From NCBI GenBank assembly GCA_044353165.1, contig JBILCM010000014.1, forward strand, positions 1-42,538: a stretch of 42,538 nt of DNA, read 5' to 3'. The notes beneath the pieces are model-generated. The model saw nothing but the letters and a program-made list of their open reading frames with translations, made no database searches and was not told the origin of the DNA. This document shows, piece after piece, positions 33,909 through 42,400 of the stretch; within the stretch, counting starts at the first letter, position 1, and every line of letters starts with the position of its first letter. The stretch is from JBILCM01 sp044353165 (GTDB lineage: Bacteria; Bacillota; Bacilli; Paenibacillales; YIM-B00363). The position numbers and the translations under genes are program-made.

Positions 33909-33980
33909 AAAAGATAAGTAATGACAACAAATTGTATCTATGACAAAACCGATTACCTAACTAGAATGAAATTGAATTCA
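33909..33980 (+). promoter_or_regulatory. Module B promoter 2 with AAAAGATAAG motif and cre-like site
   Basis: AAAAGATAAG, one base, AATG, one base, CAA at 33909-33927. TAGAAT (33962-33967) starts 53 bases from the motif start, the same distance as in promoter 1. TGAAATTGAATTCA at 33967-33980 fits the cre consensus at 12 of 14 positions and begins at the last base of the -10, just as the cre-like site does before the module A binding-protein gene. It drives the binding protein, permeases, sulfatase and rhamnosidase genes. Confidence 0.6.
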
Positions 33981-33994
33981 AAGGAGGGGTAACG

Positions 33995-36067
33995 ATGAGA
34001 AGATTATTATTAGTTCTGATCCTGATTCTTGCACTCGTTGTTTCAGCTTGTTCGCAAGCTGCAGAGACGACAGAGCCTGCACAGGAGGAGCAACCGCAAT
34101 CCACGGAATTAACAGAAACAGAGAAACAAGCAGAAGCAGACAAGTTAGCTGCTGAAGAAGCCGCAGCGAAAGCGCAAGCTGAATTAGAAGCAGCCAAGGC
34201 AGCGGAAGAGCAAGCGAAAGCCGATGCACAGAAGGCAGCTGAAGAGAAAGCAGAAGCAGAGAAACTTCTAGCCGAGGCAAAGACCGAGGAAGAGAAAATC
34301 GCTGCACAAAAATTGTTAGCAGACAAAGTTGCTGCCGAGGCCGCTGCTACGCAAGCCGCAGCCAAAGCCGCTGCTGAGAAAGCTTCAGTAGAGAAAGCCG
34401 TCGCAGCAGAGAAAGCCGCTGCGCAAGCTGCAGCCAAAGCGACTGCAGAGAAGATTGCAGCAGAAAAAGCGGCTGCCCTGAAAGAAAAGTTCAACCCATT
34501 GGGGAAATACAACCCATCTATTGAAGTGACCATGCCCAGGTATACTCGTTCTACGACGATTTATGCTGACAAACAGGATATGTTTCAGAACATTCGATAT
34601 TCTTTGCTACAACAGGATTTGGGAATTAACATGAAGACGACATGGGTTGTTGACCAAAGCCAGTACAAGGAAAAAGTGAATGTCATGATCGCTTCAGGCG
34701 ACTTGCCGGATGTGATGTTGGTGGATAAACAAACGATGTCCAAATTAGCCCGCGCCGGCCTAATTGAAGATTTAACGGATCATTATAAGAATTACGCTTC
34801 ACAGCTACTTGTGGATTCACTGGAGGGCGAAGGGCGTTGGGCGCTTGATTCTTCATCGTATGAAGGAAAACTCATGGGGATTCCGTCAGTTCAACTGGGA
34901 ATCGGTGCAACATCAACACAACTGTTTATTCGTTCCGATTGGCTGAAGAAACTGAATATAGCTGAACCTAAAACCATACAGGACGTAATCAAGATTGCGA
35001 ACGCATTCACGAACCAAGACCCGGATGGAGACGGGAAGAAAGACACCGTTGGTTTGGGCCTGAGAAAAGATCTATTTAGTTTCCAAAGTTATCTACCCAT
35101 CCGCAACAGCGGCATCGGATTTGTCAATGGGTATCATGCTTACCCTGGGATCTGGATCAAAGATAAAGAGGGCAAGTTGGTTTACGGTTCCGTTCAGCCA
35201 GAGATGCGTAATGCGCTGTCTCAGATGCGCGACATGTTCGCTGCCGGGTTGATCGATCGCGAATTTGCCGTAAAGAACGACCAACAGTTTATTCAAGATA
35301 TCTCCACCGGGAAGGTCGGTATGTTCTTCGGCGGACAAGGCAATCCAATCGCATTCTTGCAACCGCACATTAAGAATGAACCGAATGCTGAGTGGAAAAT
35401 ATTCCCTATCTTCTCGGCTGACAACAAGCTTGCTTTGGTCGGAAGTCCTCTGGTCGTTGAAGAAATGCTTGTCGTGAAGAAAGGGTACAAACACCCAGAA
35501 GCAGCAGTGAAGTTGGCCAATCATTACATCAATACGTTCGATAAATATTTATCAGGGGACCAGAAGCTTTGGGATCTGTACCAGACGCAAACTACGCCAC
35601 AAGGTCCAAAGCAAGTTTGGCAGTTTGCTCCTTACAACACGAACGATGCCAAGAAGAACACAAAGATTCATCTGAAGTTCGTTGATATCTTTGTCAATGG
35701 CAACAAGGATAAATATAAGCTAAATTCCGAAGAAAAGAATTATTATGATGCGATTATCAAATGGAACGAAAGCAAAGATTCAGCCGGTTATGGATTCGCA
35801 TATGTTTTCGGACCCGAAGGAACCCACAAAGTTATCAATGCCTATTATCAAAAAAATCAATTTAAGTTTAATGAATTTACAGGAAGCGCGACGGACACCA
35901 TGATCTCACGAGGGGCGAGCTTACAGACTTTAGAAGATGAGACATTCTTCAAAATCATTATGGGCGCACCGATGGAGACGTTCGATAAATTCGTCTCGGA
36001 TTGGAAAGCGCTTGGCGGCGATCAAATTACAGCAGAAGTGAATGCATGGGCGAAGTCCAAAAAATAA
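33995..36067 (+). CDS. LplA-type binding lipoprotein with long helical stalk
   Basis: The substrate-binding protein of the module B importer, 690 residues. The lipobox is LALVVSAC with C19. Residues about 38-165 are an Ala/Glu/Lys-rich helical stalk with no proline or glycine. The binding domain begins near 175. It contains SGDLPDVMLVDKQT, an EF-hand-like calcium loop DPDGDGKKD at 342-350 (common in Paenibacillus LplA-type proteins), and GKVGMFFGGQGNP. The usual LplA length is 500-560. The stalk resembles that of the module A binding protein in composition, but the binding domains belong to different subfamilies. AGGAGGGG precedes the ATG. Confidence 0.93.
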   Translation: MRRLLLVLILILALVVSACSQAAETTEPAQEEQPQSTELTETEKQAEADKLAAEEAAAKAQAELEAAKAAEEQAKADAQKAAEEKAEAEKLLAEAKTEEEKIAAQKLLADKVAAEAAATQAAAKAAAEKASVEKAVAAEKAAAQAAAKATAEKIAAEKAAALKEKFNPLGKYNPSIEVTMPRYTRSTTIYADKQDMFQNIRYSLLQQDLGINMKTTWVVDQSQYKEKVNVMIASGDLPDVMLVDKQTMSKLARAGLIEDLTDHYKNYASQLLVDSLEGEGRWALDSSSYEGKLMGIPSVQLGIGATSTQLFIRSDWLKKLNIAEPKTIQDVIKIANAFTNQDPDGDGKKDTVGLGLRKDLFSFQSYLPIRNSGIGFVNGYHAYPGIWIKDKEGKLVYGSVQPEMRNALSQMRDMFAAGLIDREFAVKNDQQFIQDISTGKVGMFFGGQGNPIAFLQPHIKNEPNAEWKIFPIFSADNKLALVGSPLVVEEMLVVKKGYKHPEAAVKLANHYINTFDKYLSGDQKLWDLYQTQTTPQGPKQVWQFAPYNTNDAKKNTKIHLKFVDIFVNGNKDKYKLNSEEKNYYDAIIKWNESKDSAGYGFAYVFGPEGTHKVINAYYQKNQFKFNEFTGSATDTMISRGASLQTLEDETFFKIIMGAPMETFDKFVSDWKALGGDQITAEVNAWAKSKK

Positions 36068-36090
36068 GTGGATAGCCCAATAGAGAAGGC

Positions 36091-36127
36091 AATCAAGAAA
36101 AAGCGGACAACCCGCTTTTTCTTGATT
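36091..36127 (+). terminator. Strong hairpin between binding-protein and permease genes
   Basis: A perfect 16-base-pair stem (36091-36106 with 36112-36127) around a 5-base loop ACAAC. The T-rich part is inside the stem, so it may act as a weak terminator or as a 3' stabiliser of the binding-protein message. It lies between the genes for the binding protein and the first permease. Confidence 0.8.
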
Positions 36128-36150
36128 GTAAGGATAAGGAGGAAGAATTC

Positions 36151-37050
36151 ATGGTTGGAAACAAGTGGAGCAAACAAATTCCGTTACACCTCATGATTTG
36201 GCCCGTTATTTTGTTTGTTCTCATCTTTGAGTATCTCACGTACCCGGGAATCGTCATGGCTTTCCAAGATTTTCATCCGATCAAAGGGTATTTTGACAGT
36301 GAATTCATTGGCCTGGACAACTTCAAGTACATTTTTCTGATGCCGGATTTTGAACGGGCGTTCTACAATACAATATACATTGCAGTGTTGAAGATTGTTT
36401 TTGGTCAGTTGGCTGCGATTACAACGGCATTGCTGCTCAACGAGTTGCGATCCCAATTGTTGAAGCGATCGGTGCAGACGATGATTTATTTGCCACACTT
36501 CTTATCGTGGGTCATTCTGACAGGGATCATGATCAACATCTTGTCGCCTTCCACGGGAATCGTCAATCAATTTCTTGGTTTGTTCGGGATTGAACCGATT
36601 TACTTCCTTGGTGATAATCGCTGGTTTCCTTTTACATTGGTTGTTAGTGATGTTTGGAAAGAATTTGGTTTCTCAACGATTGTGTATCTTGCTGCAATTA
36701 CAAGTGTAAATCCGGCTTTATATGAAGCTGCGGGATTGGATGGAGCCAATCGCATGCGCCTCATATGGCATGTCACGTTGCCTGGCATGCGGCCTATTAT
36801 TGTGTTGTTGGCTACATTGAGTCTTGGTAAAGTGATGAACGCTGGCTTTGAGCAAATTTTTAATCTCTATACACCAGTCACTTATGAAAGCGGAGATATT
36901 ATTGATACGTTAGTTTACCGTGTCGGACTTGTGGATGCACAATATAGTGTAGCAACCGCGATCGGGTTGTTTAAATCGATTATTTCGACAGCATTAATGG
37001 CGATCTCGTATTTCTTGGCATACCGACTTGCGCGATATCGCATATTTTGA
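36151..37050 (+). CDS. ABC transporter permease, LplB type
   Basis: A 299-residue membrane subunit with six hydrophobic segments. The N-terminal stretch TYPGIVMAFQDFHPIKGYF and the EAA loop ALYEAAGLDGANRMRLIWHVTLPGMRP are typical of the LplB group that partners LplA-type binding proteins. Start ATG at 36151 follows AAGGAGGAA. It pairs with the next gene. The group imports complex oligosaccharides in Bacillota, using an ATPase encoded elsewhere. Confidence 0.93.
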   Translation: MVGNKWSKQIPLHLMIWPVILFVLIFEYLTYPGIVMAFQDFHPIKGYFDSEFIGLDNFKYIFLMPDFERAFYNTIYIAVLKIVFGQLAAITTALLLNELRSQLLKRSVQTMIYLPHFLSWVILTGIMINILSPSTGIVNQFLGLFGIEPIYFLGDNRWFPFTLVVSDVWKEFGFSTIVYLAAITSVNPALYEAAGLDGANRMRLIWHVTLPGMRPIIVLLATLSLGKVMNAGFEQIFNLYTPVTYESGDIIDTLVYRVGLVDAQYSVATAIGLFKSIISTALMAISYFLAYRLARYRIF

Positions 37051-37073
37051 ACATATAGGAAGGAGGCAAGACA

Positions 37074-37961
37074 TTGGTCCGCAACAGTTCATTACTCTCT
37101 AGAACGTTCGATTTGTCCTTAAACCTATTTATGATTATGTTAGGAATTGTCTGTTTGTTGCCACTGGTTCAACTTTTTGCGACCTCCTTAAGCGCAGGTC
37201 ATGCTGTAGATGCGGGACTCGTGAAGTTGTGGCCTGTAGGGTTCAATATAGATTCCTATTTATATGCTGCGAACAATCCTGAATTTGTTAGAAGCCTTTG
37301 GATTTCTGTGCAGCGCATGGTGTTAGGGGTCTCTTTCAGTTTATTGTTAGTCATTCTGGCTGCCTATCCTTTAAGTAAAGAATCGGAAAACTTCTCATTC
37401 CGTACTGTCTATGTGTGGTTAATTGTCATCACAATGCTATTCAGTGCGGGTCTTGTTCCCAATTACATGCTCATTCGGGATCTGGGGATGTTGGATACGA
37501 TCTGGGCGCTCATCTTCCCTAAATCGGTTGCATTGTTAGCATTCAACGTCGTATTGCTCCTCAATTTTTTCCGTGGACTGCCTAAAGAATTGGAGGAAGC
37601 TGCGTTCATGGATGGAGCCGGTCATTGGCGAATGCTTTGGCAAATTTATTTGCCTCTATCTAAACCAGCCCTTGCAACGATCTTCCTATTAATTAGCATT
37701 GACCATTGGAATTCTTGGTTTGATGGCATTCTGTTCATGAATACACCTGACCATTATCCGCTGTCAAGCTACCTTCGGACCGTCATTCTGCAGAATGTTC
37801 TTGACTTATCCGTTGAAGAGATGGCGCGCCTCCAGAATATTAGTAACAGCACCAATCAGGCCGCGCAAGTGTTCCTTGGTGCGTTGCCGATCCTTGCGGT
37901 GTACCCGTTCTTACAACGTCATTTTGCCAAAGGGATTGTGTTAGGTAGTGTGAAAGAGTGA
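37074..37961 (+). CDS. ABC transporter permease, LplC type
   Basis: A 295-residue membrane subunit of the module B importer. The EAA loop is ELEEAAFMDGAGHWRMLWQIYLPLSKP, and the end FLQRHFAKGIVLGSVK is the family's C-terminal signature. The start is TTG at 37074, with GGAGG at 37062-37066. Six hydrophobic segments. It follows the LplB-type permease by 23 bases and precedes the sulfatase by 28. Confidence 0.93.
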   Translation: MVRNSSLLSRTFDLSLNLFMIMLGIVCLLPLVQLFATSLSAGHAVDAGLVKLWPVGFNIDSYLYAANNPEFVRSLWISVQRMVLGVSFSLLLVILAAYPLSKESENFSFRTVYVWLIVITMLFSAGLVPNYMLIRDLGMLDTIWALIFPKSVALLAFNVVLLLNFFRGLPKELEEAAFMDGAGHWRMLWQIYLPLSKPALATIFLLISIDHWNSWFDGILFMNTPDHYPLSSYLRTVILQNVLDLSVEEMARLQNISNSTNQAAQVFLGALPILAVYPFLQRHFAKGIVLGSVKE

Positions 37962-37989
37962 ATGATTTCATGTGAGAAGGGGAATGATC

Positions 37990-39375
37990 ATGCCCAAAAA
38001 TCTAGTGTTCGTATTGTCTGATCAACATCGATGGGATGCGTCTCGTTTACATGATGATCGGGTCCATACCCCCAATCTTGAGCGACTAGCAAGAGAAAGC
38101 ACGTATTTCTCACAAACATTCTGCCAAGCGCAAGCTTGCGTGCCTTCAAGAACTTGTTTGATGACCGGACAGTATGCCGAAACCCACGGGGTTTGGAACA
38201 ATCAGGTCAAGATGGCGCCGACACAAGCGACTTGGCCGGACCACTTGCGTAAGCTTGGGTATCAGACGGTTGCGGTCGGTCGAACGCATGAGATTGATCT
38301 TGGTTTTGGTCATGTGATTCGAGTGCCGTCAGCAGACAGTTACCCCATCAATTGTCACGACCCCAAGCTGCAGAAATTCTGGTCTGCCGATGCTTACATC
38401 GGTCCGAGTCCTGTGCCCTTCGAACAATATTATGAGACACGCATCACGAACACGGCCATCGAATTTCTGCACGAGATGAAGCGAGGGGAAGAGCCTTTTG
38501 CTCTCTATGTAGGGTATCTCACACCGCATGCTGCATTCACGCCGCCTGCAAACTTCTGGAACATGTATAAGGGCGATGAATTTCCACGCGGTGACCAAAC
38601 GCCGCCGCCTGCTGATGTTATGGATTTGGAGCTCGTGAAGGAATTTCAACATATTACCGAGGAACGACATCAGCAAATAGCCAGAGGGTATTACGCGCAA
38701 GTAAGCACAACGGACGCTTGTGTGGGTATGCTGATGGATGAGTTGGATCGTCTTGGCTTATCAGAAGATACATTATTTGTTTATACAAGTGATCATGGGG
38801 AAGCGTTAGGACATCGGATGTTGTATAGCAAGCGTTATGGTTACGATTCCTCCATCAGGGTACCTCTGTTTATGCGGTGTCCTGGAACGGTGAAGTCGGA
38901 TGTGCAAGCGGATCACCTGGTTGAGCATGTCGATCTGGCTTCAACCATTTGTGAGGCATTAGGTGTAGAACCGATGCGCTCAGCAGGCAAGTCGTTCTGG
39001 TCGTTGTGTACACAAGAAGATGTTGCCGAGCAACATCGTGATTATGTGTACAGCGCCATTGCGATGGACGATTTGAACGGCAATTTGAATAACCCCTTGG
39101 TAAGAAGTGCGTTGGGGAATGGACAAGTGTGTCGCGATCAACGGTGGAAATGGATTCATCGTGTCACGCCCAATGGCAGTTATGATGAAGTGTATAATCT
39201 TGAGATCGATCCATCGGAGCAGAACAATCTAGTAGACACCCAAGTTGGCCAAGAAGTGAAGCTGAAGTTTCTGCAACAATTACAAGACAAATCGATTCGT
39301 GATTTCCGCACACAAGTGTTGGATTTTTATCCTGATGCGAAACAATCCCGACTTATCCCTTTCTTTACGAAGTGA
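37990..39375 (+). CDS. Type I sulfatase (cysteine type)
   Basis: A 461-residue cytoplasmic sulfatase and close paralogue of the minus-strand one at 22885-24207. D11 is in LVFVLSDQHRWD, the formylglycine motif is CVPSR at 50-54, and the second metal site is VYTSDHGEALGHRM. The ATG at 37990 is chosen over the GTG at 37972 because AAGGGG at 37977-37982 is well spaced and the paralogue also starts MPKN. It has an insertion of about 15 residues (MDDLNGNLNNPLVRSALG) missing in the paralogue. It lies between the permease and rhamnosidase genes of one operon. Confidence 0.92.
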   Translation: MPKNLVFVLSDQHRWDASRLHDDRVHTPNLERLARESTYFSQTFCQAQACVPSRTCLMTGQYAETHGVWNNQVKMAPTQATWPDHLRKLGYQTVAVGRTHEIDLGFGHVIRVPSADSYPINCHDPKLQKFWSADAYIGPSPVPFEQYYETRITNTAIEFLHEMKRGEEPFALYVGYLTPHAAFTPPANFWNMYKGDEFPRGDQTPPPADVMDLELVKEFQHITEERHQQIARGYYAQVSTTDACVGMLMDELDRLGLSEDTLFVYTSDHGEALGHRMLYSKRYGYDSSIRVPLFMRCPGTVKSDVQADHLVEHVDLASTICEALGVEPMRSAGKSFWSLCTQEDVAEQHRDYVYSAIAMDDLNGNLNNPLVRSALGNGQVCRDQRWKWIHRVTPNGSYDEVYNLEIDPSEQNNLVDTQVGQEVKLKFLQQLQDKSIRDFRTQVLDFYPDAKQSRLIPFFTK

Positions 39376-39433
39376 AAAAAGCCGGGTATGATTGGACATG
39401 ATCATCTACATGCATAAGGAGACGAGAGACATC

Positions 39434-42400
39434 GTGCAAGTGACTGGATTAACGACCGAATACATGAATAATCCCTTGGGAATCGGGACGATGCAACCGC
39501 GTCTGAGTTGGAAAATCGATTCCACTTTACACGGCAAGAAGCAAACCGCTTACCGCATCATTGTGTCTAAGCATCGTGATGATGGGGCTGACTTGCAATG
39601 GGATAGCGGTAAGGTTGCGTCTTCGAACAGCATACTTATCGAATATCAAGGCAACACCTTACAATCCAATGTGAAGTATGCCTGGCGCGTGATGGTCTGG
39701 GACGAACAAGATCAGCCGGCAGCTTGGAGCGAAGAGCACCACTGGACGATGGGGTTGTTGCATCATGATGACCATCAAGCCAGATGGATCACGCATCCGG
39801 ATGATGCTGTTCGCATTGACCCTCGATTTGCGGATGCTCATGCCCGTTCGGGACACTTAACCGATGCACAATGGATTAGCTTGCCTGATGCGTTGCGACA
39901 GACGGCGACAACAGATGTATATGCGGGTGAAATGACGTATTTCCAGCGCGAATTCGAAATTCCCGGGGGTTCTCGAATCTCCCATGCATGGTTGTGCTTC
40001 GCAGGGGACAGTCGCCCGATCGCTTATATGAATGGGCAACGTATCGCTACAGGTTACCATTTTCAGTACCCGACATGGGGTGACGTGACGGATGCCTTGC
40101 GTTCTGGCACAAACCGTATTGGGTTTATGCTCAATAGCAATGCGAGTTATGATTGCGGGGAACCGTATGCGGCTTTGGCAGCGTGTTTGACAGTGTGTTG
40201 CGAAGATGGTCAAGTGTTGCGTTATCTCACAGATGCGAAGTGGCAGTGTGTGCCGACGAGCCAGCCGAATTGGATTGAAGGCCCTGCAGCGGATGAGGCC
40301 TGGGTGCAAGCATCGTGCCAGGCTCGCTTTGGTGAAGGCGCTTGGGAGGGTCCGTTCCATTACCCTCCGGCTCCATTCCACCCCGCCCGCAACGAGGTGT
40401 TCTATGCTCGCCGTGCATGGGAATGCTCTAAGCCGATTCGCAAGGCAATCCTATATGCGACGGCTCTAGGTGTATACCGGGCGTATGTCAATGGACAACC
40501 CGTGGACGATCAAGTGCTTGCCCCCGGCTGGACCGATTATAACCAACGGGTGATGGTGCAGTCTTACGATGTTACAATGGCCATGCAACGAGGAGAGAAC
40601 GTGATCGGTGTTGTCGTCGGACCCGGTTGGTATTCCGGGAGTGTGGCCATGTTCGGTCCTTACCAATACGGCACCAAACCGCATGCATGGGTGCAATTGC
40701 ATGTAGAGTTTGACAATGGCGACACCGAGGTGTTGATCAGTGACGATCAATGGCAATCGTCTTATGGCCCGATCCAATATGCGGATCTCCTGATGGGCGA
40801 AATTCACGATGCCCGGCTGAACATGCCACAGTGGCACAAATCGATGCGGGAGCAACAAGAAGGAGACTGGCGAAGTGCGAAGGTGAATGATGCCCACAAG
40901 TTATGCGGACCTTTCGTTCCCAACATGGGGCCACCGACTCGCGTCGTGGCAACATTGCCCGTCGTATCTATGAATGCATGGAAGCAAGACGTAACCATTG
41001 TGGATTTTGGCCAGAACATCGCCGGCTGGGTGCGAATGCGTGTGCAGGGGACACGCGGTACAAGAATTCGTCTTCGATTTGCCGAGATGTTGAACGAGGA
41101 CGGCTCAGTCTATATAACAAACCTGCGCAGTGCGCGTGCGGTGGATGAATATATTCTAAGCGGCGAAGGCGAAGAAACCTTCGAACCGTTGATGACATTC
41201 CACGGCTTTCGCTACGTGGAAGTGAGCGGTTATCCCGGGACGCTGTTGCCGGAACATGTGACCGCATGTGCTGTAGCTTCTGATACCCCGCTCGCCGGCA
41301 ACATCGAAACATCGGACGCGATGGTGAACCAATTGTTCTCGAACATCGTCTGGGGACAGCGCGGCAACTTCTTAAGTGTACCCACGGATTGCCCGCAGCG
41401 GGATGAACGTCTCGGTTGGACCGGAGACGCCCAGGTGTTCGTTCGCACCGCCACCTACAATATGCACTCCGCCCCTTTCTTTGATAAATGGATGCAAGAT
41501 GTGCGTGACGCCCAGTTCGAATCCGGTGCGATTGCGAATGTTGCACCGACGGGCGGTTGGTTGCAGGGCGGGGTCGCGGCATGGGCGGACGCGGTTGTGA
41601 TCGTGCCATGGACAATATGGCGCATGTATGGCGATGTGCGTGTATTGGAGCAAAATTATGATGCGATGTGCCGGCATTTGGAATACACAAAGCGTATCGC
41701 AACGGATTGGATCTGCCCCGCGGCGGGTTTCGGTGATTGGTTATCCATTGCCGCAGATACGCCCAAAGATGTCCTGAGCACCGCCTATTTTGCATACAGT
41801 GCGAAATTGATGGCAGAGATTGCGGACACGATCGGTCATCCAGAAGATGCGGCACGATATCGTGAATGGTTTGCCACGATTCGTCAAGCGTTCATCCGAA
41901 AATTCGTCGCTGACGACGGGACGATTCTTGGAGGAACGCAGACGGGGTATGTCCTTGCTTTGCATATGGATTTGTTGCCCGAAGCGATACGGCCTCTGGC
42001 AGCCCGGCATCTCGCGGACGACATTGTGTCGAGGGATGTTCACTTGTCGACAGGATTTGTCGGTGTAAGCTACTTGCTTCCTGTGCTTTGCGAGACGGGT
42101 TACGCACAACTTGCGTATCAACTGTTGCATCAAACGACGTTCCCTTCCTGGCTGTATTCCATCCGTCACGGAGCTACAACGATTTGGGAGCGTTGGAACG
42201 GTTGGACGAAAGAACACGGGTTCTATTCTGCGGTGATGAATTCGTTCAATCATTATTCCCTCGGGTCCATTGGCGAGTGGATGTATCGTTATATGGCGGG
42301 GATAGAACTCGCCTCGGATGCTGTGGGATTTCAGCGCATCCATCTTCGACCCGTGATTGGCGGCGTGTTGACCTATGTGAATGCCTCCTATGAGAGCATG

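Noticed and set aside
33961..34533. Long open frame on the minus strand opposite the second binding protein
   Set aside because: Same cause as in the first stalk gene: mirror of the alanine-rich coding stretch, and it would also overlap the promoter.
36091..36127. Considered as a small RNA or attachment site because of the perfect 16-base-pair inverted repeat
   Set aside because: Its place between a binding-protein gene and the permease gene of one operon is explained by an intercistronic hairpin; no integrase or promoter is near.
40968..41855. 295-codon minus-strand frame
   Set aside because: Arginine/serine/histidine-rich antisense of the rhamnosidase catalytic domain; the plus-strand frame has the GH78 hallmark motifs.
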